Assembly (NCBI RefSeq): GCF_009793335.1
Contig: NZ_WING01000001.1
Span: 310,001 to 374,000 of the forward strand
DNA: 64,000 bases
Direction: 5' to 3'
Source of the DNA: Actinomadura sp. J1-007
Lineage (GTDB): Bacteria; Actinomycetota; Actinomycetes; Streptosporangiales; Streptosporangiaceae
How positions within the stretch are numbered: the stretch's first letter is position 1; every line of letters begins with the position of its first letter. A model generated the notes under the pieces. It ran no database searches. It was not told the DNA's origin and saw nothing but the letters and a program-made list of their open reading frames with translations. Positions 32,086 through 44,363 of this stretch are shown here, piece by piece. Both the position numbers and the translations under genes were made by a program.

Positions 32086-32676
32086 GTGAAGGAGCCGAAG
32101 CTGCGGGAGATCGACGAGCGCGCCTTCCTGCGCCGCCTGACCCCGATCCTCGGGGTGTACGCCGCGGCGATGGAGCCGCCGGCCGAGCAGCTGCCCGGTC
32201 GGCACACGATCATGGAGCGGCACACCACCTACCCCGGCTTCCGGGCGTTCGTCGCCGAGCGGCCCCGCTCCCTGCCCGGCCTGAACGGCACGGTGGTGGG
32301 GTTCGCCTACGGGTTCCACGGGGCGCGCGGCCAGTGGTGGCACGACGTGGTGCACCACGCGCTGGCCGAGCGCGGCGGCGAGGAGCACGCGGCGCGGTGG
32401 CTGGACGATCCGATGGAGGTCGCCGAGCTGCACGTGCACCCGGACGCGCAGGGCCACGGGCTCGGCCGCGGCCTGCTCGGCGCGCTGTGCGAGGGGCGGC
32501 CGGAGCGCACCGTGGTGCTCTCGACGCTGGAGCGCCGCCCCGACACCCCCGCGCGCCGCCTCTACCGCTCGGTCGGCATGGAGGACCTGCTCACCGACTT
32601 CGAGTTCCCCGGGGGCGGGCCGCGCTACGCGGTCATGGGCGGAACGCTCCCTTTGGCGCCGTACCCGCCGGAGTAG
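32086..32676 (+). CDS. GNAT-family N-acetyltransferase
   Basis: 196 residues with the acetyl-CoA-binding signature [17 protein letters not shown] (motif A, R/Q-x-x-G-x-G/A) and a C-terminal strand region. The middle contains a Trp/His-rich stretch ([13 protein letters not shown]). It is convergent with and overlaps metF by about 52 bp at the 3' end. Substrate unknown. The predicted leaderless GTG start is preferred because the downstream start codons would cut the first strand. Confidence 0.8.
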   Translation: MKEPKLREIDERAFLRRLTPILGVYAAAMEPPAEQLPGRHTIMERHTTYPGFRAFVAERPRSLPGLNGTVVGFAYGFHGARGQWWHDVVHHALAERGGEEHAARWLDDPMEVAELHVHPDAQGHGLGRGLLGALCEGRPERTVVLSTLERRPDTPARRLYRSVGMEDLLTDFEFPGGGPRYAVMGGTLPLAPYPPE

Positions 32677-33577
32677 GAGTACGCGTGGGCGTCCAGCAGG
32701 TCGTAGACCTCGCGCGTCGCGGTGGACTTGTTGAACGTGATGAAGTGGATGCCGGGCGCGTCCTGGGCGAGGAGCTCGCGGCACACCTCGGCGGCGTGCT
32801 CGACGCCGAGCCGCCGCACCGCCTCGGGGTCGTCCGCGACGGCCTCGAACCGGGCCCTGACCTCGGCGGGGAACGGGGCGCCGGAGAGCTGCTCGGACCG
32901 TTCGATCGTGCTCATCTGCGTCACCGGCATGATCCCGGGGATGATCGGCACGTCGCAGCCCGCGGCGGCGACCCGGTCGCGGAGCCGGAAGTAGTCCTCG
33001 GCGCGGAAGAACATCTGGGTGATCGCGTAGTCGGCCCCGGCGCGGCACTTGGCCACGAAGTGGCGGGTGTCGCTCTCGATGTCGGGCGAGCGCGGGTGCT
33101 TGTAGGGGAACGCGGCCACGCCGACGCAGAAGTCGCCGTACGAGCGGATCATCCGGACCAGGTCGGCGGCGTACTCGACGCCCTCCGGATGCTTGACCCA
33201 CTCGCCCATGGGGTCGCCGGGCGGGTCGCCGCGCACGGCGAGGATGTTGCGCACGCCGACGGACGCGAACCGGCCGATGAGGTGCCGCAGCTCCGCCTGG
33301 GAGTGCTCGACGGCGGTGAAGTGGGCGACGGGCGTGAGCGTGGTGTCGCTCGCGATCCGTTCGACGATGTCGACCGTCTTGTCGCGGGTGCCGCCGCCCG
33401 CTCCGTACGTCACCGACACGAACGTCGGCTGGAGGGACTCCAGCTCGCGGATGGTGCGCCAGAGGTTGCGGGCGCCCTTGTCGGTCTTGGGCGGGAAGAA
33501 CTCGAACGAGAAGGACCTGCCCCGGACGCGAGGAGATCGCGGATGGTGGGGGCCCGGTCCGGGCGCTGGCGTCGCAT
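32625..33577 (-). CDS. metF: methylenetetrahydrofolate reductase (one frame break)
   Basis: Supplies 5-methyl-tetrahydrofolate for methionine synthesis. After [15 protein letters not shown] come [35 protein letters not shown] (folate region) and [11 protein letters not shown]. The start part is [19 protein letters not shown]; the frame is lost just after it at the C run 33520-33523, and one added base gives 317 residues. The ATG at 33577 has TAGGCT 6 nt upstream and no Shine-Dalgarno site. Divergent from the polyprenyl synthase, as in mycobacteria and streptomycetes. Confidence 0.92.
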
Positions 33578-33583
33578 GGGCCA

Positions 33584-33589
33584 AGCCTA
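33584..33589 (-). promoter_or_regulatory. -10 element of a leaderless promoter for metF
   Basis: TAGGCT on the minus strand, 6 nt before the ATG at 33577. Confidence 0.4.
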
Positions 33590-33647
33590 CAGACCCGCGA
33601 TAAAGCGGCTCTGAGGACCGGCCCGGCACCCAGACCGGGGCCCGGTC

Positions 33648-33945
33648 CGGAGGCAGGGCCGGAGCCGGAGGCAGGGCCGGAGGCGGGGCCGGGGCCGGAT
33701 GCGGCGGCGGGGCCGGGCACGGAGGCGGAACCGGAGGCAGGACCGAAGCCAGGGCCGGGGCCGGGGCCGGAGCCGGAGGCGGGGCCGGGGCCGGGGCCGG
33801 AGCCGGAGGCGGGGCCGGAGCCGGAGGCGGGGCCGGAGCCGAAGGCAGGACCGGAGCCGGAGGCAGGGCCGGAGGCGGAGGCGGGGCCCGGTCCGGGGCC
33901 GGGGGCGGGCACGGAGGCGACGGCGGAGGGCGGGGCGGGGCGGAG
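33648..33945. repeat. GC-rich tandem repeat, 18-bp unit
   Basis: About 300 bp made of GGAGCCGGAGGCGGGGCC-type 18-mers and 6-bp variants (GGGGCC, GGAGCC, GGAGGC), the most regular block near 33770-33845. It lies in the 480-bp gap between the divergent metF and polyprenyl-synthase genes. All six frames remain open because the repeat length is a multiple of three, producing fake Pro/Ala or Gly/Pro/Ser proteins. Confidence 0.8.
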
Positions 33946-34047
33946 GGCGGGGCGGGACGGCCGGGTCGCTCGCCCGTCCAGCCCATTTGTCTGGAAATCT
34001 CCTGTTAAATCAGGACGGGGGAGGTCCGGGTGGAGTGTCCGGATGGA

Positions 34048-34053
34048 TACGAT
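34048..34053 (+). promoter_or_regulatory. -10 element of a leaderless promoter
   Basis: TACGAT, 6 nt before the ATG at 34060. Confidence 0.4.
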
Positions 34054-34059
34054 CTCGGC

Positions 34060-35112
34060 ATGTCGACGAGCCGCATCCGCAAGGAGGTCGACGAGGCGCT
34101 CCTGGCCTACGTCGACCGGCAGCGCCCCGGTCTGCTGGGCATCAGCCCCGACCTGGTCCCCCTGCTGTCGGCCCTGGACGCGCTGCTCGGCGGCGGCAAG
34201 CGGCTGCGCCCCCTGTTCTGCTACTGGGGCTGGCGCGGCGCGGGCGGCGAGGACGCCCCGGAGATCGTGAACGCCGCCGCGTCCCTGGAGCTGCTCCAGG
34301 CGAGCGCGCTGATCCACGACGACGTGATGGACTCCAGCGACACCCGGCGCGGGCAGCCGTCGGTGCACCGCAGGTTCGAGGCGATGCACCGCGAGCACGG
34401 CTGGCCTGGCGCCGCCGCGCCGTTCGGCGAGGGCACGGCGATCCTGCTCGGCGACCTGTGCCTCGCCTGGTCCGGGGAGATGTACGAGTCGAGCGGGCTC
34501 GGGGACGGCGCGCTGCGGCGCGGCCGTGCCGTGTACGACCTGATGCGCACCGAGGTGATGTGCGGCCAGTACCTCGACATGCTGGAGGGCGCCCGGGGCT
34601 CCGGGACGGTCGGGTCGGCGCTGCGCGTCGTCGAGTACAAGAGCGCCAAGTACACGATCGAGCGGCCCCTGCACCTCGGCGCCGCGCTCGCGGGCGCCGC
34701 GCCGGAGGTCTCGGAGGCGCTCACCGCGTACGGGCTGCCGCTCGGGATCGCGTTCCAGCTCCGCGACGACGTGCTCGGGGTGTTCGGCGACCCGGCCGAG
34801 ACGGGCAAGCCCGCCGGGGACGACCTGCGCGAGGGCAAGCGGACCGTCCTGGTGGCGCTGACGCTGGAGCGGGTCGCCGAGGCCGGGGCCGGCGTGCTGC
34901 GGCGGCGGCTCGGCGACCCCGACCTGGACGACGCCGGAGTGGACGAGCTGCGCGGGATCATCGAGGAGAGCGGCGGCCTCGCGGCCTGCGAGGAGATGAT
35001 CGAGCGCTACACCCGGCGGGCCGCGGAGGCGCTGGAGGCGGCGCCGATCACCGGCGAGGCCCGGATCGCGCTGTCGGACCTCGCCGTCGCCGCCACCTCG
35101 CGCCTCTCCTGA
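34060..35112 (+). CDS. trans-polyprenyl diphosphate synthase
   Basis: 350 residues. Elongates isoprenoid chains from isopentenyl and allylic diphosphates. First Asp-rich motif IHDDVMDSSDTRRG with the catalytic DDxxD, second Asp-rich site LRDDVLGVFGD. Near the first motif the fifth upstream residue is Leu/Gln (ASLELLQASALIHDDVMD), and the region two turns upstream lacks bulky aromatic residues, which favours products longer than farnesyl; exact chain length cannot be read reliably. Corresponds to the IdsA2-type enzyme found next to metF in mycobacteria. Confidence 0.9.
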   Translation: MSTSRIRKEVDEALLAYVDRQRPGLLGISPDLVPLLSALDALLGGGKRLRPLFCYWGWRGAGGEDAPEIVNAAASLELLQASALIHDDVMDSSDTRRGQPSVHRRFEAMHREHGWPGAAAPFGEGTAILLGDLCLAWSGEMYESSGLGDGALRRGRAVYDLMRTEVMCGQYLDMLEGARGSGTVGSALRVVEYKSAKYTIERPLHLGAALAGAAPEVSEALTAYGLPLGIAFQLRDDVLGVFGDPAETGKPAGDDLREGKRTVLVALTLERVAEAGAGVLRRRLGDPDLDDAGVDELRGIIEESGGLAACEEMIERYTRRAAEALEAAPITGEARIALSDLAVAATSRLS

Positions 35113-35263
35113 GCCGCCCCCGCCCCCCGGCCGTCCCCGGGTTCCGGGCGGTCCATGCGGACGTCCGGTGCCCGGTTTACGGATGTGACGAAAATGGCAC
35201 AATGTGGCCAAATGACCCGTCCGGGGTAGAACTGTCCCACCAGTTGGTGGCAGAAAGGTCGGC

Positions 35264-35803
35264 ATGCCCGCCGACACCCCGGACGCCCGCACGCCGCGCG
35301 TCGCCCCCCTGCCCGAGGCCGAGTGGGACGAGACGCTGAAGGCCGTGGCCGCGACCACCGGACCGCTCAACATCTTCACCACCTTCGGGCGCCACCCCGA
35401 CCTGTTCCAGTCCTGGATCGGGTTCGGGTCGATGCTGCTGATGAAGGGCACGCTGGACGGCCGCGTCCGCGAGCTGGCCATCCTGCGCACCGCCCACCAC
35501 CGCTCCTGCGCGTACGAGTGGAAGCACCACCACCGGCTCGGTCTGGACGCCGGCCTCACCGAGGTCGAGATCGCCGCGCTGCGCCTCGACCTCGCCGACC
35601 ACTCGTGGGACGAGCGGGACCGCGCCGTGCTCGCCGCCGCGGACGAGCTGCACGCGCGCGGCACGCTGAGCGACGCCGTGTGGGAGGCGCTCGCCGCGCG
35701 GTTCGGGGAGCGCGAGCTGATCGAGCTGGTCTTCCTCGTCGGGCACTACCACATGGTGGCGTTCGCGCTGAACGCCCTCCGCGTCCAGCCCGAGGACGAC
35801 TGA
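35264..35803 (+). CDS. carboxymuconolactone decarboxylase-family (AhpD-like) protein
   Basis: 179 residues. The CMD motif reads ELAILRTAHHRSCAYEWKHHHRLG: one Cys (CAYE) instead of the CxxC of AhpD, so it is not a peroxidase partner of the classical type and more like the MmgE/gamma-lactone or unknown CMD subgroup. A conserved Glu and His follow at usual spacing. The stop overlaps the start of the GH3 gene (TGATG), so the two genes are translated together, though the functional link is unclear. Confidence 0.85.
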   Translation: MPADTPDARTPRVAPLPEAEWDETLKAVAATTGPLNIFTTFGRHPDLFQSWIGFGSMLLMKGTLDGRVRELAILRTAHHRSCAYEWKHHHRLGLDAGLTEVEIAALRLDLADHSWDERDRAVLAAADELHARGTLSDAVWEALAARFGERELIELVFLVGHYHMVAFALNALRVQPEDD

Positions 35804-37996
35804 TGCGCGCCGCGCGTCCCCCCGCGGCGCGCCCGCGCGCACGCGCGAGGAGATGGTGGATGCCGGCCTCAGGGGCGCTGGCATCCGTCCTCGTGCTGTC
35901 GGCCCTGTCGGCGCCGGGCCCGGCCGCGCAGGCCGCGGCCACCCGGTGCGGCGACCCCGCGACGCGGCCGTGGTGCCGCACGTCCCTGTCGCCCGACCAG
36001 CGGACGTCGCTGCTGCTGCCGAAGCTGACCGACGACGAGAAGATCGCGCTGCTGGCGTCCGACGACCCCCTCGGCGGGCCGCTCGGCGGGTTCTTCGAGA
36101 CCGCCCACGCCGATACCAACCAGGGGATCCCGCGCCTCGGCATCCCGCCGCTCTACATGGCGGACGGCCCGGCCGGGGTCCGGCAGGGCAAGGCGACCGC
36201 GCTGCCCGCGCCGATCTCCCTGGCGGCCGGGTTCGACCCGGCGGCGGCGCGCGGGTACGGCGGGACGGTCGGCTGGGAGGCCAGGCACCGCGGCAACGAC
36301 GTGATCTTCGGGCCGACCGTGGACGTGCTGCGCACCCCCCGCAACGGCCGGACGTTCGAGGGCCTCGGCGAGGACCCGTACCTGTCGGCCGGGCTGGGCG
36401 CGTCGTGGGTGCAGGGGGCGCAGGCGCAGGGCGTGATGGCCTCGGTCAAGCACCTGGCGGTCTACACGCAGGAGACCGACCGGATGTCGCTCGGCATGAA
36501 CGTGGACCCGCGCACGCTCCGCGAGATCTACCTGCCGCCGTTCGAGGCGTCGGTCAAGACCGGCGGCGCGGCGGCCGTGATGTGCGGGTTCGGGAAGCTG
36601 AACGGGCGCTGGGCCTGCCAGGACGGGACGACGCTGAAGAAGATCCTGCGCTCGGAGTGGGGCTTCAAGGGGTTCGTGACGTCCGACCACGTCGCCGCGC
36701 AGGACTCCGCCGGCGCCGCCAACGGCGGGCTCGACCTGGAGCTGCCGATCGGCCTGCGCTACAACGCGTTCATGCTCAAGCTCGCCGTCGGGCAGAAGAA
36801 GGTCGCGCAGGCCACGATCGACGGCCACGCCCGCAACATCCTGCGGACGATGTTCGCGTTCGGGGTGTTCGACCGCGCCGCGTACCCGAACGACCTGACG
36901 AGGATCGACCGCGGCGCGAGCGAGGCGTCCGCGCGGCGCCTCGCCGAGAACGGCATCACGCTGCTGAAGAACGAGGGCGGCGCGCTCCCGCTGAACGCCC
37001 CGAAGTCGATCGCGCTGATCGGCAAGGGCGCGCAGGCCGTGCCGAGCGGGTTCGGGTCGGCGCAGGTCCAGCCGTTCTCCGCCGTCTCCCCCCGGGACGG
37101 GATCGCCCGGCGCGCCGGGTCCGGGACGAAGGTCACCTACGACGGCGGCGGGAACCGCGGCGCGGCGGTGCGGGCCGCGAAGGAGGCGGACGTCGCGATC
37201 GTGTTCGCGACCGACGCGCAGGGCGAGTTCTTCGACAAGTCGTGCCTGACGCTGAACTGCGGCGACCCGCTCAAGGGCGACCAGGACGCGCTGATCTCCG
37301 AGGTCGCCGCGGCGAACCCCGACACGATCGTCGTGCTGGAGACCGGCGGGCCCGTGCTGACGCCGTGGGCCTCGCGCGTGAAGGGCATCGTCGAGGCGTG
37401 GTACCCGGGCCAGGAGGCCGGGAACGCCCTCGCCCGCGTGCTGTACGGCGACGTGGACCCCGGCGGGCGGCTGCCGGTGACGTTCCCCGTACGCGAGCAG
37501 GACGCCCCGGCCGCGGGGAACCCGGCGCAGTACCCGGGAGTGAACAAGACCGTCACGTTCTCCGAAGGCGTGATGGTCGGATACCGGCACTACGACGCGA
37601 AGGGCATCGCTCCGCGCTTCCCGTTCGGGCACGGCCTGTCGTACACCTCGTTCCGCTACGACGGCCTCGCCGTGCGCCGGGACCGGGTGGAGGTCACGGT
37701 CACCAACACGGGCGCGCGTCCAGGGACCGCCGTCCCGCAGCTCTACCTGGGGATGCCTGCGCCGCGCGCGGGCGTGCCGCAGCCGCCGCGCCAGCTCAAG
37801 GGGTACGCCAAGCTGACGCTCGGGCCGGGCCAGAGCAGCAGGGTCGCGTTCCCCTGACGGCCCGTTCGCTGTCGTACTGGGACACGGCGTCGAACGGCTG
37901 GCGGGTCGCGCCGGGCTGCTACAAGGTGATGGTCGGCGGGTCCTCGCGCGACATCGCGCAGCGGGGGCGTTCTCGCAGGGAGGCTCCGGCTGCTGA
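35803..37996 (+). CDS. secreted glycoside hydrolase family 3 (two frame breaks near the end)
   Basis: Beta-glucosidase-type enzyme. A signal peptide with a twin-Arg-rich start leads to RWWMPASGALASVLVLSA and AQAAA. The catalytic barrel contains PRLGIPPLYMADGPAG, NDVIFGPTVDVLRTPRNGR, EGLGEDPY, KHLAVYTQETDR and the nucleophile region GFKGFVTSDHVA with Asp in SDH; then the alpha/beta sandwich (LLKNEGGALPLN, YPGQEAGNALARVLYGDVDPGG), and a fibronectin-III-like end (SLSYWDTASNGWRVAPGCYKV). The frame breaks at the C run 37851-37854 and the G run 37963-37967. Repairing both gives 731 residues, ending SQGGSGC. It follows the CMD gene. Confidence 0.9.
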
Positions 37997-38096
37997 GTCG
38001 TTCCAGGTAGAAGATCACCGTTCCGCTGCCGCCGCGTGCGCGCACGCGGTACAAATGAGGCAATCTTCGTCCGTCCCCGCCGAGTCGGAGCCCCCA

Positions 38097-39068
38097 GTGC
38101 CGCATGATTCCTCCACCGTGAGGACGCCCCCGCCGCCGGCGCGCCCGAGACCGGGCCGCCGCGACCGCCCGCTCGGGCCCGAGGACCCGCGCAGGCTGGC
38201 CGGCTACCGGCTGCTCGGACGGCTCGGCGAGGGCGGCCAGGGCGTGGTCTACCTCGGCCGGGGCGACGACGGCGGGCTCGTCACCGTCAAGCTGCTGCGC
38301 GGCGGGGCGGCGGCCGGGCCGCGCGCCCGCGCCCGGTTCGTCAAGGAGGCCGACGCGGCGCTCAGGGTCGCGGGGCGGCACACCGCGCGGGTGCTGGCCG
38401 CCGACGTCGCCGGCGACCGCCCGTACATCGTCAGCGAGTTCGTCGAGGGGCCGTCCCTCCAGCACATCGTGGAGGACGAGGGCCCGCTCGCGGGCGGGCC
38501 GCTCCGCAAGGTCGCGGTGCGCACCGCCGGCGCGCTCGCCGCGATCCACCGCGCCGGGATCGTGCACCGCGACTTCAAGCCGGGCAACGTCGTCCTCGGA
38601 CCGGACGGCGCGAAGGTGATCGACTTCGGGGTGGCGCGGATCGCCGACGCGACCCCGGTCACGACCGGGCCGCTCGGCACGCCCTCGTACATGGCGCCCG
38701 AGCAGATCGAGGACGAGCCGGTCGGGCCGCCCGCCGACGTGTTCGCCTGGGGCGCGACGATGGTGTACGCGGCGACGGGCCGGCCGCCGTTCGGGACGGG
38801 GTCGAGCGCGGCGGTCATGCGGCGCGTCACGTCCCACCGCCCCGACCTCGGCGACCTCCAGGGGCCGCTGCGCGACCTCGCCGCCCGCTGCCTGGACAAG
38901 AACCCGGCGGCCCGCCCGACGGCGCCGCAGCTCGTCAGGGCGCTGCGGGACGGCCACGGGCCCGCGCCGAAGCCGCGGCCGAAGCGCATCCCCCGCTACC
39001 GCTGGCGGATGATGCTGGCGCTCGCCGGCGTCGTCTGCCTCGGCTTCGCCCTGGGCGTCCTGATCTAG
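38097..39068 (+). CDS. Ser/Thr protein kinase with a C-terminal membrane anchor
   Basis: About 323 residues with the complete kinase fold: GRLGEGGQGVVYLG (Gly loop), VTVKLL (ATP Lys), IVHRDFKPGNV (catalytic loop), IDFGVARI (DFG), SYMAPEQ. Pro/Arg-rich N-terminus, a Lys/Pro/Arg linker after residue 280, and one hydrophobic helix at the very end (MMLALAGVVCLGFALGVLI) but no outer domain. I prefer the GTG 38097, with GGAG 7 nt upstream, because the ATG at 38055 falls within a TACAAAT sequence that looks like the -10 element. Confidence 0.82.
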   Translation: MPHDSSTVRTPPPPARPRPGRRDRPLGPEDPRRLAGYRLLGRLGEGGQGVVYLGRGDDGGLVTVKLLRGGAAAGPRARARFVKEADAALRVAGRHTARVLAADVAGDRPYIVSEFVEGPSLQHIVEDEGPLAGGPLRKVAVRTAGALAAIHRAGIVHRDFKPGNVVLGPDGAKVIDFGVARIADATPVTTGPLGTPSYMAPEQIEDEPVGPPADVFAWGATMVYAATGRPPFGTGSSAAVMRRVTSHRPDLGDLQGPLRDLAARCLDKNPAARPTAPQLVRALRDGHGPAPKPRPKRIPRYRWRMMLALAGVVCLGFALGVLI

Positions 39069-39108
39069 GAGAACGCCCGGGCCGGGCGGACGGCCGGGGC
39101 CGGGGCCG

Positions 39109-39270
39109 TCACCAGTGCGGCGGGCGGTCCTCCAGCAGGCGCGCGTCGTCGTCGCCGCCCCGCCACTCGCCCCAGCCCGCGTCGGTGTCGTCCGCGGTCT
39201 GGTCGGGCAGGATCTCCAGATCGTCGTCGCCCAGGTCCACGGGGCGCTCGTCATCGGGTCCTTCGGTCAT
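39109..39270 (-). CDS. small acidic protein, 53 aa
   Basis: Opens MTEGPDDERPVDLGDDDLEI, continues acidic with DQTADDTDAGWGEW, and ends LLEDRPPHW. I know similar short, acidic proteins ending RPPHW or similar beside thiE in other actinobacteria; function is unknown. Its codon usage follows the genome. It is the first gene upstream of thiE on the minus strand's far side: thiE starts 694 bp away and ends 22 bp before this start. Convergent with the kinase gene, 40 bp apart. Confidence 0.6.
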   Translation of the reverse strand: MTEGPDDERPVDLGDDDLEILPDQTADDTDAGWGEWRGGDDDARLLEDRPPHW

Positions 39271-39292
39271 GCTCCCATTGTGGGTCATGTCC

Positions 39293-39964
39293 TCAGGCGG
39301 CGCGCAACCGGCGAGCCAGCTCGGCCGCCGCGGCGCCCGGGTCGTCGGCCTCGGTGATCGCCCGGACGACCACGGCGCGGCGCGCGCCGGCCGCCAGCAC
39401 CTCGCCGAGGTTGCCGAGGCCGATGCCGCCGATCGCGAACCAGGGCCGTCCCTCCGGCCGCGCCGCCACGTACTCCAGCAGCTTCGGGCCGGGGGCCTCG
39501 CGGCCGGGCTTGGTGGGCGTCGGCCAGACCGGGCCCGCGCAGAAGTAGTCGACGCCCGGCTCTGCGGCGGCGGCGGACGCCTGCTCGCCGGAGTGCGTCG
39601 AGCGGCCGATCAGGATGTCCTCGCCGACGATCGCGCGGGCGGCGGGCACCGGCAGGTCGTCCTGGCCGAGGTGCAGGATGTCGGCCTGGACGGCGTGCGC
39701 GATGTCGGCCCGGTCGTTGACGGCGAGCAGCGTGCCGTGCCGTTCGCAGGCCTCCCGGAAGACCTCCAGGTGGGCGATCTCCTGCCGCGCCTCCAGGCCC
39801 TTCTGGCGGAGCTGGACGATGTCGACGCCGTTGGCGAGGGCGGCGTCGAGGAACGCGGGCAGGTCGCCCTGCCGCTCCCGGGCGTCCGTGCAGAGGTAGA
39901 GGCGGGCGCGGCCGAGCCGGGCGCGCAGCGCGACGGCGCGTTCGGAGAGCAGGTGCCTGGACAC
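39293..39964 (-). CDS. thiE: thiamine-phosphate synthase
   Basis: Joins the thiazole and pyrimidine halves of thiamine. 223 residues: [53 protein letters not shown] (DxxD-like HLGQxD motif), [28 protein letters not shown], and WFAIGGIG. The GTG at 39964 follows GGAAGG at 13 nt. In the raw sequence the frame runs on into a DNA-binding protein gene upstream because of a lost base there; that fusion is an artefact. On the opposite strand from thiO-thiS-thiG. Confidence 0.92.
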   Translation of the reverse strand: MSRHLLSERAVALRARLGRARLYLCTDARERQGDLPAFLDAALANGVDIVQLRQKGLEARQEIAHLEVFREACERHGTLLAVNDRADIAHAVQADILHLGQDDLPVPAARAIVGEDILIGRSTHSGEQASAAAAEPGVDYFCAGPVWPTPTKPGREAPGPKLLEYVAARPEGRPWFAIGGIGLGNLGEVLAAGARRAVVVRAITEADDPGAAAAELARRLRAA

Positions 39965-40133
39965 GAGGGGGCGGGTTCCTTCCGGTCTTGCGCGTTCAGC
40001 GGGGCGGGCGGGCGAACGACCGCGGGCCGGGCCCCGCGCCCGGAGGCGGAGGACCCGACCCGCAATCCTGTCATGGCCGGCCGCGCCCCACCCGCCCGAG
40101 GCGGCGGACGGGACGCGGGCCGGATCGGAGGCG

Positions 40134-40516
40134 CTAGAAGGCCATGGCCTGGGCGCGGCGGCGGACCTCGGTGCCGCGGTTCTCGCTGAGGGCGTCGACG
40201 GGCGTGCCGGGCAGGGTGTCGTCGGGGTGAAGAGCCAGCGCAGCGTCTCCACGTCGTCGAACCCGGCGTCGGACAGGAGCGTCAGGGTGCCGGACAGGCC
40301 CTTGATGACCTGGCCGTCCTTGATGAACGCGGCCGGGACCATCAGTCCCCCCTCGCGGCGGACGGCGAGGAGCCGGCGCTCGCTGAGGAGCTGCTTGGTG
40401 CGGTTGATCTTGATACCGAGGCGCTCGGCCGCCTCCCGCAGGGTGATCCACTCGCCCGCGAGGGCGTCGGTCCGGGGGTCGAGAGCGCTGTCGACGGTTG
40501 CGTGCATCTGCGTCAC
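40134..40516 (-). CDS. Rv2175c-family DNA-binding protein (one frame break)
   Basis: 127 residues with a winged-helix-type DNA-binding motif: [26 protein letters not shown], then [15 protein letters not shown], and the conserved end LRWLFTPDDTLPG and [10 protein letters not shown]. Mycobacterium tuberculosis Rv2175c has the same architecture and is phosphorylated by the kinase PknL, encoded next to it; a PASTA kinase of that type lies 5 kb away here. The break is at the G run 40224-40227, between LFTP and [13 protein letters not shown] start at 40516 (an ATG at 40507 is possible). Confidence 0.85.
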
Positions 40517-40553
40517 GCCCCCTTGCTACCACGCCGCCGGACCGCTCAAACCA

Positions 40554-41782
40554 TCACGGCTTCACCGCATGGCGAACGGGCGTCTCCGGGTCGGCGAGCG
40601 CCTCGGCGTCCACCCGCGTCCCTGCCGCGATCACGCGCCTGGCCTGCACGAGGTCGCGGGGGCGGTCGACGGTGAGGATCGCGTCGAGGCGGTCCCCGGT
40701 GAGCCACGCGACGGCCCACTTGCGCCCGGCCGGGTCCCCGCGGCGGACGAGCCGTTCGGACGCCGCGTGGTGCCCGGCGTACTGGACCATCCGGCCGAAC
40801 TGCTCGGACCAGAAGTAGGGCGCCGCGTCGTACGCCGCGTCCTCGCCGAGGAGCGTCGCGGCGGCCACCTCGGGGGCGTTCAGGGCGGTGTCCCAGTGCT
40901 CGACCAGGAGCCGCCGCCCGTACCGGCCCGACCACCAGGCGGCGACGTCGCCGACCGCGACCACGTCGTGGCGGACGGCGCCGGGGCCGGCGGCGCCGGG
41001 CGCGGCGCCGTCCAGACAGGCGCGGAACGACGCGTCGGTGACGACACCGCGCTCGACCAGCAGGCCCGAGCCGTCCAGCCAGCCGACGTTGGGCCGGACG
41101 CCGACGCCGACGAGGACCTCGTCGGCGTCGATCCGGCCGCCGCCCGCGAGGGCGAGCCCGTCGCGGTCGACGGCCGCGACCTTGACGCCGGTGCGCAGCT
41201 CGACGCCGGCCTCGGCGTACCAGGGGACGGTGAGGGCGCCGATCTCGGGTCCGATCGCGTTCGCGAGGGGCGTGTCGGCGGCCTCGGCGACGGTGACCCG
41301 GCAGCCCTTCTTCGCGGCCGCGGTGGCGACCTCGGCGCCGATCCAGCCCGCTCCGACGATGACCAGGCGGGTCCCCTCGGTGAGGCGGGACCGCAGCGCC
41401 AGCGCGTCGTCGACGGTGCGCAGCACGTGCTGGGGCCCGTCGCCGGGCAGCGTGACGGGGCGGCGCCGGTCGCGATGACCAGGCCGTCGAACGGCAGGTC
41501 GCCGGCCGTCGTGGCGAGCGTCCCGCCGCGCGGGTCGTCCAGGCGCAGCCCGGTCGCGGTCTCGCCGAGCAGCAGGTCGCAGCGGAGCGCGGCCCAGTCG
41601 GTGTCGATGCGGGTGTCGTCCTCGGCGCCCGCGAGCACGGCCTTCGACAGCGGCGGCCGGTCGTACGGCGCGTGCCGTTCCGCCGAGACGAGCGCCAGCG
41701 CGCCCTCGTACCCCTTGCTCCGCAGCGCCTCCGCGGCGCGCACGCCCGCCAGCCCGCCGCCGACGACGATCACCCTGTCCAT
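40554..41782 (-). CDS. NAD(P)/FAD-dependent ferredoxin reductase-type oxidoreductase (one frame break)
   Basis: 409 residues. N-terminal FAD Rossmann motif VIVVGGGLAGVRAAEALR, YDRPPLSKAVLAG, the NAD-binding LVIVGAGWIGAEVA, then VGVGVRPNVGWLDG and VVAVGDVAAW, and a C-terminal reductase domain with HWDTALN. Resembles ferredoxin/rubredoxin reductases partnering a cytochrome P450 or dioxygenase, though no partner gene is near. The frame is lost around 41457-41465, after VIATGAAP. Divergent from the TPP riboswitch and thiO. Confidence 0.88.
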
Positions 41783-41885
41783 GGGGTCACCCTAACCGGC
41801 GGCGCCGGACGGCTTTTGGACGGGTGTCCAGACAGACGCTCACCTCAAAACGGTCGTAGGGTGGGAATCACAGCAGAACAGCACG

Positions 41886-42011
41886 TAGCGCGGGAGTCCG
41901 GTCCGACCGGGCTGAGAGGGCGGCTACCGGCCGTCCCGCCTGAGGGCGGGACGCGCCACACGGGCCGCCGACCGCCAGGACCTGATCCGGATCATGCCGG
42001 CGAAGGGAGCG
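41886..42011 (+). promoter_or_regulatory. thiamine pyrophosphate riboswitch
   Basis: The conserved thi box is complete: GGGCTGAGAGG at 41909-41920 (the CUGAGA bulge) and, after a long P3 insertion, ACCTGATCCGGATCATGCC with GGCGAAGGGAG at 41980-42009. GGGAG at its end is also the Shine-Dalgarno sequence of thiO, 5 nt from the ATG. TPP binding should therefore hide the ribosome binding site. The P3 arm contains a strong stem, GTCCCGCC TGAG GGCGGGAC. Confidence 0.93.
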
Positions 42012-42014
42012 CCC

Positions 42015-44153
<2,139 letters not shown>

Positions 44154-44363
44154 CGCACGCCGCACGCCCTACGGCGTACGGCGCGCACCCGCCCATGGTT
44201 AAGCATCCCTACAACGATCTGCGTAGTCGTTTTCGCTGGACCTGAAGGGTGGACGGGCCGGAGACTGTGCCGCGTCCACCGGATCCTCCAGGCCGCCGCG
44301 GCCCGCAACCGCACGGCTCACTTCGGTGTTCGTCGAAACGACGTCGTCCTAGGGTGCGTGAAC

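Noticed and set aside
31930..35664. 1244-residue Gly/Pro/Ser-rich protein on the minus strand
   Set aside because: It crosses metF, the tandem repeat and the prenyl-synthase gene in wrong frames. It exists because GC-rich DNA has few stops.
39293..40516. 407-residue fusion of a DNA-binding protein with ThiE
   Set aside because: Same cause: a lost base at 40224-40227. The middle of the fusion is nonsense Ala/Pro/Arg sequence, and both separate proteins are complete after repair.
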